DNA of 64,000 nt, from contig NZ_JABXWR010000001.1 in NCBI RefSeq assembly GCF_013377755.1, positions 1-64,000 of the forward strand, in the 5' to 3' direction. Each line of letters opens with the position of its first letter. The first letter of the stretch is position 1. Below, piece after piece: positions 61,736-64,000 of the stretch. A model generated the notes under the pieces. It saw only the letters and a program-made list of their open reading frames with translations. It had not been told where the DNA came from and searched no databases. Both the position numbers and the translations under genes were made by a program. Origin of the DNA: Methanofollis tationis (lineage in GTDB: Archaea > Halobacteriota > Methanomicrobia > Methanomicrobiales > Methanofollaceae).

Positions 61736-63193
61736 TTAATTACGCACCTGATTGGGATTTAGAGGAATATTTGTTGCCATTCGGATTTTCAGCCTCGGTT
61801 TTGGGAGACCGATCCCTTCCTGTGCGGCGAGTTCGCGCATCTTCGGCGGCAACTCCTTCCAGCGCCAGAGGCCAAGGTCCACACAGCGCTGCGGGATCTT
61901 CTCCTTCTGTGCCCACGTGCGGAGGTACTCCTCCCATCGGGCGGCGAGGGCCGGGTGCAGTTCCTTTGTGCGCGCCGCCTCGCTCTGGAGCATCGCCGGG
62001 CAGTGCCAGCAGCCGACCCGCTCAAAGCCCATTTCATAGAGGGGGTTGTACGGCACCTTTCTCCACCAGAGGTACAGGAACACCTCAAGCGCCCGCCAGT
62101 TCCTGATCGGTGAGATATTCAACTGCAGGGGGTTGAACGGGTTTTCCACAACCGGCGGGAGGGTCGAGCGCATGAACGACTCGTACCACCGGTTGCCCTG
62201 CACGGTGACGCAGGGGCCCTGCCGGCTGAGCCAGTCCTTTACCGGCTGGAGCTTGAGCCGCTCACAGCACCAGCGGTCGTCCTTTCTTGGCAGATCGTAT
62301 TTTTTAACGTCTCTCCAGAAGTCCCCGCCGCGGATGACCTTCTCGATCCCGGTCTCCTTCACGAACGCCTGCGTCTCCGGGAACTCCATGCCGGTGTCCA
62401 CATAGTAGGCGTCGGTGATCCCGGCCCGTCTGGCGATTTCGAGGACCACGGTGCTGTCCTTGCCGCCGGAGAATGAGACGTTGGCGCGCGGCCGGTCGTC
62501 CATGTGCTGCCTGATGAAGCGGACCGCCGTCCGCTCGAGGTCCTTGAGGGCGCGGACATTCACCCGCACGGCCTCTCCCCACGAGGGGTCGGGGAGGTCC
62601 ACGGTCTCGACCTTCCCGATCTGTTTCACCCTCACCTCACCGTCCCTGAGGATCCCGGTGCCCCACCGCTCCCCGCTCCTGACGATGACCGGGCCGTTTG
62701 AGATGTCGGTCCTGACGGCGACTTTTTTGCCGCCGATGCGCCGGTTCTCCTGTCTCTGCTCGGCCGCCGCTCCGGTGATGTCCACGATGCCCTTCGTAAT
62801 GAAGGGGAGGAGGGAGCGCAGGGCGTCCTGCGAGAGATCGAGGGTATAGGATCCGCTGACCGGATCGTAGGTGAGACGGCCGAAAACGACGCCGTTTGCG
62901 ATGATCATCTCCGTCCGGTCGACGCCGCCGATCTTGTTAAAAAGAATGATCTGAGGGATATGGTCGGTCCCGTAGCGCTCCTGGAGAAGGGACCTGAGCA
63001 GATCCATATCGTGGCCCAGGGCGGGCCTGAGGTCGTAGGGTTTCTGGAGAGGGATCTCCCCACCTTCGGCCCCGCATCTGCAGGTTCTGCCGATAAGTGG
63101 GAGATTGCACTGCCTGCACCAGTACAGGGTCTTTTTGACCGAAGGTTCCCGCATAGGATCAGGTACGATCGAGAGGCGGATAATAGGTTGCAT
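61736..63193 (-). CDS. PP-loop (PAPS reductase-like) protein with zinc ribbon and PUA-like domain
   Basis: About 485 residues from the ATG chosen. The N terminus has a small zinc ribbon (CRQCNLPLIGRTCRCGAEGG). A middle region (about 145-220: GIVDITGAA, VRSGERWGTGIL) resembles a PUA domain, found in RNA-modifying enzymes. The adenylating PP-loop is ANVSFSGGKDSTVVLEIA, followed by YVDTGMEFPET and KDDRWCCERLKLQPVKDW, and a C-terminal Cys pair GCWHCPAML. Such archaeal proteins are annotated as PAPS reductases, but the zinc ribbon and PUA-like part suggest a thiolation or nucleotidyl step on RNA or protein. Starts at 63235, 63193 or 63154 are possible; GGGGAGGGG directly before 63193 and the TATA box beyond it favour that one. 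Confidence 0.8.
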   Translation of the reverse strand: MQPIIRLSIVPDPMREPSVKKTLYWCRQCNLPLIGRTCRCGAEGGEIPLQKPYDLRPALGHDMDLLRSLLQERYGTDHIPQIILFNKIGGVDRTEMIIANGVVFGRLTYDPVSGSYTLDLSQDALRSLLPFITKGIVDITGAAAEQRQENRRIGGKKVAVRTDISNGPVIVRSGERWGTGILRDGEVRVKQIGKVETVDLPDPSWGEAVRVNVRALKDLERTAVRFIRQHMDDRPRANVSFSGGKDSTVVLEIARRAGITDAYYVDTGMEFPETQAFVKETGIEKVIRGGDFWRDVKKYDLPRKDDRWCCERLKLQPVKDWLSRQGPCVTVQGNRWYESFMRSTLPPVVENPFNPLQLNISPIRNWRALEVFLYLWWRKVPYNPLYEMGFERVGCWHCPAMLQSEAARTKELHPALAARWEEYLRTWAQKEKIPQRCVDLGLWRWKELPPKMRELAAQEGIGLPKPRLKIRMATNIPLNPNQVRN

Positions 63194-63204
63194 CCCCTCC
63201 CCTT

Positions 63205-63220
63205 GAAAGATATAAGATAT
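63205..63220. promoter_or_regulatory. Shared TATA element of purH and the PP-loop gene
   Basis: AAAGATATAAGATATTCC is TATA-like in both directions. On the plus strand GATATAAG is 25-32 bases before the purH ATG, predicting a leaderless purH message. Confidence 0.5.
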
Positions 63221-63240
63221 TCCGGCTCCATACATTCATC

Positions 63241-64000
63241 ATGAAATGGGCACTTCTCTCGGTCTGGGACAAGGCCGGCATTGTGGACCTTGCAGCGACC
63301 CTCAGTGAGAACGGCTACCGCATCATCAGCTCGGGAGGGACAGGACGGGCCCTGAAGGAAGCAGGGATCGATTTTGTCGAAGTTTCCGATTATACGGGTT
63401 CGCCCGAGATCATGGACGGCAGGGTGAAGACCCTCCACCCGCGCATCCACGGCGGTCTTCTGGGCCGGCCCGAGATCGACGCTGAGGTGATGAAGGACCT
63501 CGCCATCAACCCGATCGACCTCGTCGTCGTCAACCTCTATCCCTTCGAGAAGATGTCGGGCGAGCACCTCGACCTGGACAGACTCATCGAGTTCATCGAC
63601 ATCGGCGGGCCGGCGATGATCCGGGCCTCGGCGAAGAACTTCAAGTACGTCTCGGTCGTCGTCGACCCTGCCGACTATCCCCTGGTGAAAGCGGCGGTGG
63701 CGAAGGGCGGGTTTACCTACGAGGAACGGCTCGCCCTTGCAAAGAAGGTCTTTGCACGGACCGCCGCGTACGACGCCGCCATCTCGAACTATCTCTCAGG
63801 CCTCGACGGCGGTTTCCCGGAGACCTACTCCTTCCAGTTCAGGAACGGCCGCTCCCTCCGCTACGGCGAGAACCCGCACCAGCAGGCGGCCGTCTATGGC
63901 GAGACCGGGATCGCCGGCCAGACCCCGATGCAGGGCAAGGAGATGTCGTACAACAACTACCTCGACGTGCACGCCGCCGTCTCCCTTCTCAGAGAATTTG
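63241..64000 (+). CDS. purH: Bifunctional PurH (AICAR transformylase / IMP cyclohydrolase), 5' part
   Basis: The reading frame opens MKWALLSVWDKAGIVDLAAT and runs to the window end without a stop (253 codons). The IMP cyclohydrolase domain has ISSGGTGRALKEAG, VKTLHPRIHGGLL and IGGPAMIRASAKNF; the start of the transformylase domain shows LRYGENPHQQAAVYG and SYNNYLDVHAA. PurH performs the last two steps of IMP synthesis. The 3' part lies beyond the window. Many archaea use PurP and PurO instead, so possession of PurH is worth noting. Confidence 0.95.
   Translation, partial: MKWALLSVWDKAGIVDLAATLSENGYRIISSGGTGRALKEAGIDFVEVSDYTGSPEIMDGRVKTLHPRIHGGLLGRPEIDAEVMKDLAINPIDLVVVNLYPFEKMSGEHLDLDRLIEFIDIGGPAMIRASAKNFKYVSVVVDPADYPLVKAAVAKGGFTYEERLALAKKVFARTAAYDAAISNYLSGLDGGFPETYSFQFRNGRSLRYGENPHQQAAVYGETGIAGQTPMQGKEMSYNNYLDVHAAVSLLREF

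Overview
The window reads as chromosomal DNA of a methanogenic archaeon of the Methanomicrobiales (a Methanofollis- or Methanoculleus-like genome is my best guess). The grounds are a high-GC, strongly biased coding style, TATA-like AT-rich promoters, archaeal replication genes (replication factor C small subunit and two MCM helicases), large PEGA/DUF3344 surface proteins, a hexulose-phosphate synthase/RraA fusion, an Isf-type flavoprotein and a class II lysyl-tRNA synthetase. Bacterial-type genes (grpE-dnaK-dnaJ, gpmA, arginine deiminase, a PLP-type amino acid decarboxylase) are mixed in, as is common in this order.

Layout. 1-8.7 kb: two giant secreted DUF3344 proteins, the second built from three almost identical 1,119-bp repeats. 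9-10.3 kb: first of three IS256-type insertions. 10.4-13.9 kb: a four-gene operon for metal-chelate (iron or cobamide) uptake, starting with a small anchored beta-sandwich protein and a solute-binding protein carrying a dockerin-like loop. 13.9-16.8 kb: phosphoglycerate mutase, HPS/RraA fusion and an iron-sulfur flavoprotein. 17.1-19.1 kb: second IS256-type copy butted against the leader side of a CRISPR array that has no cas operon beside it. 19.3-23.5 kb: accessory patch with small virus-like proteins, an AlbA_2/Schlafen-type ATP-binding protein and decayed gene fragments. 23.5-26.6 kb: two phenylacetate-CoA ligase paralogs with a double-ACT protein. 26.7-28.5 kb: UV-endonuclease gene followed by a paralog that has lost its active site. 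28.7-34.9 kb: lysS, a receiver-wing amino acid decarboxylase, carbamate kinase and arginine deiminase.

34.9-42.6 kb: a stand-alone cas1 with intact catalytic residues, acylphosphatase, a 1,201-residue helical-repeat protein, phosphoglucosamine/phosphomannomutase, a MobB-MoaE fusion and a DUF5806 protein. 42.9-48.2 kb: an insertion-sequence dump (an IS5-type N-terminal fragment, third IS256-type copy, ISH3-like C-terminal fragment, and a complete IS21 element with 4-bp target duplication that split a small gene). 48.9-51.4 kb: XerA-type recombinase with a dyad in front, a UPF0282 metallo-hydrolase, tRNA-Gln and an RRM protein. 51.9-57.1 kb: rfcS followed by two tandem, apparently intact MCM genes. 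58.1-61.7 kb: grpE-dnaK-dnaJ. 61.7-64 kb: a PP-loop/PAPS-reductase-like protein divergent from purH, which runs off the window.

The most interesting signals are the stand-alone Cas1 some 16 kb from a decapitated CRISPR array, the catalytically dead UvdE paralog co-transcribed with the live one, the tandem MCM pair, the putative surface partner pair in the uptake operon, and a family of GC-rich intergenic repeats (at least four copies). All functional statements rest on reading motifs; no database search was possible.
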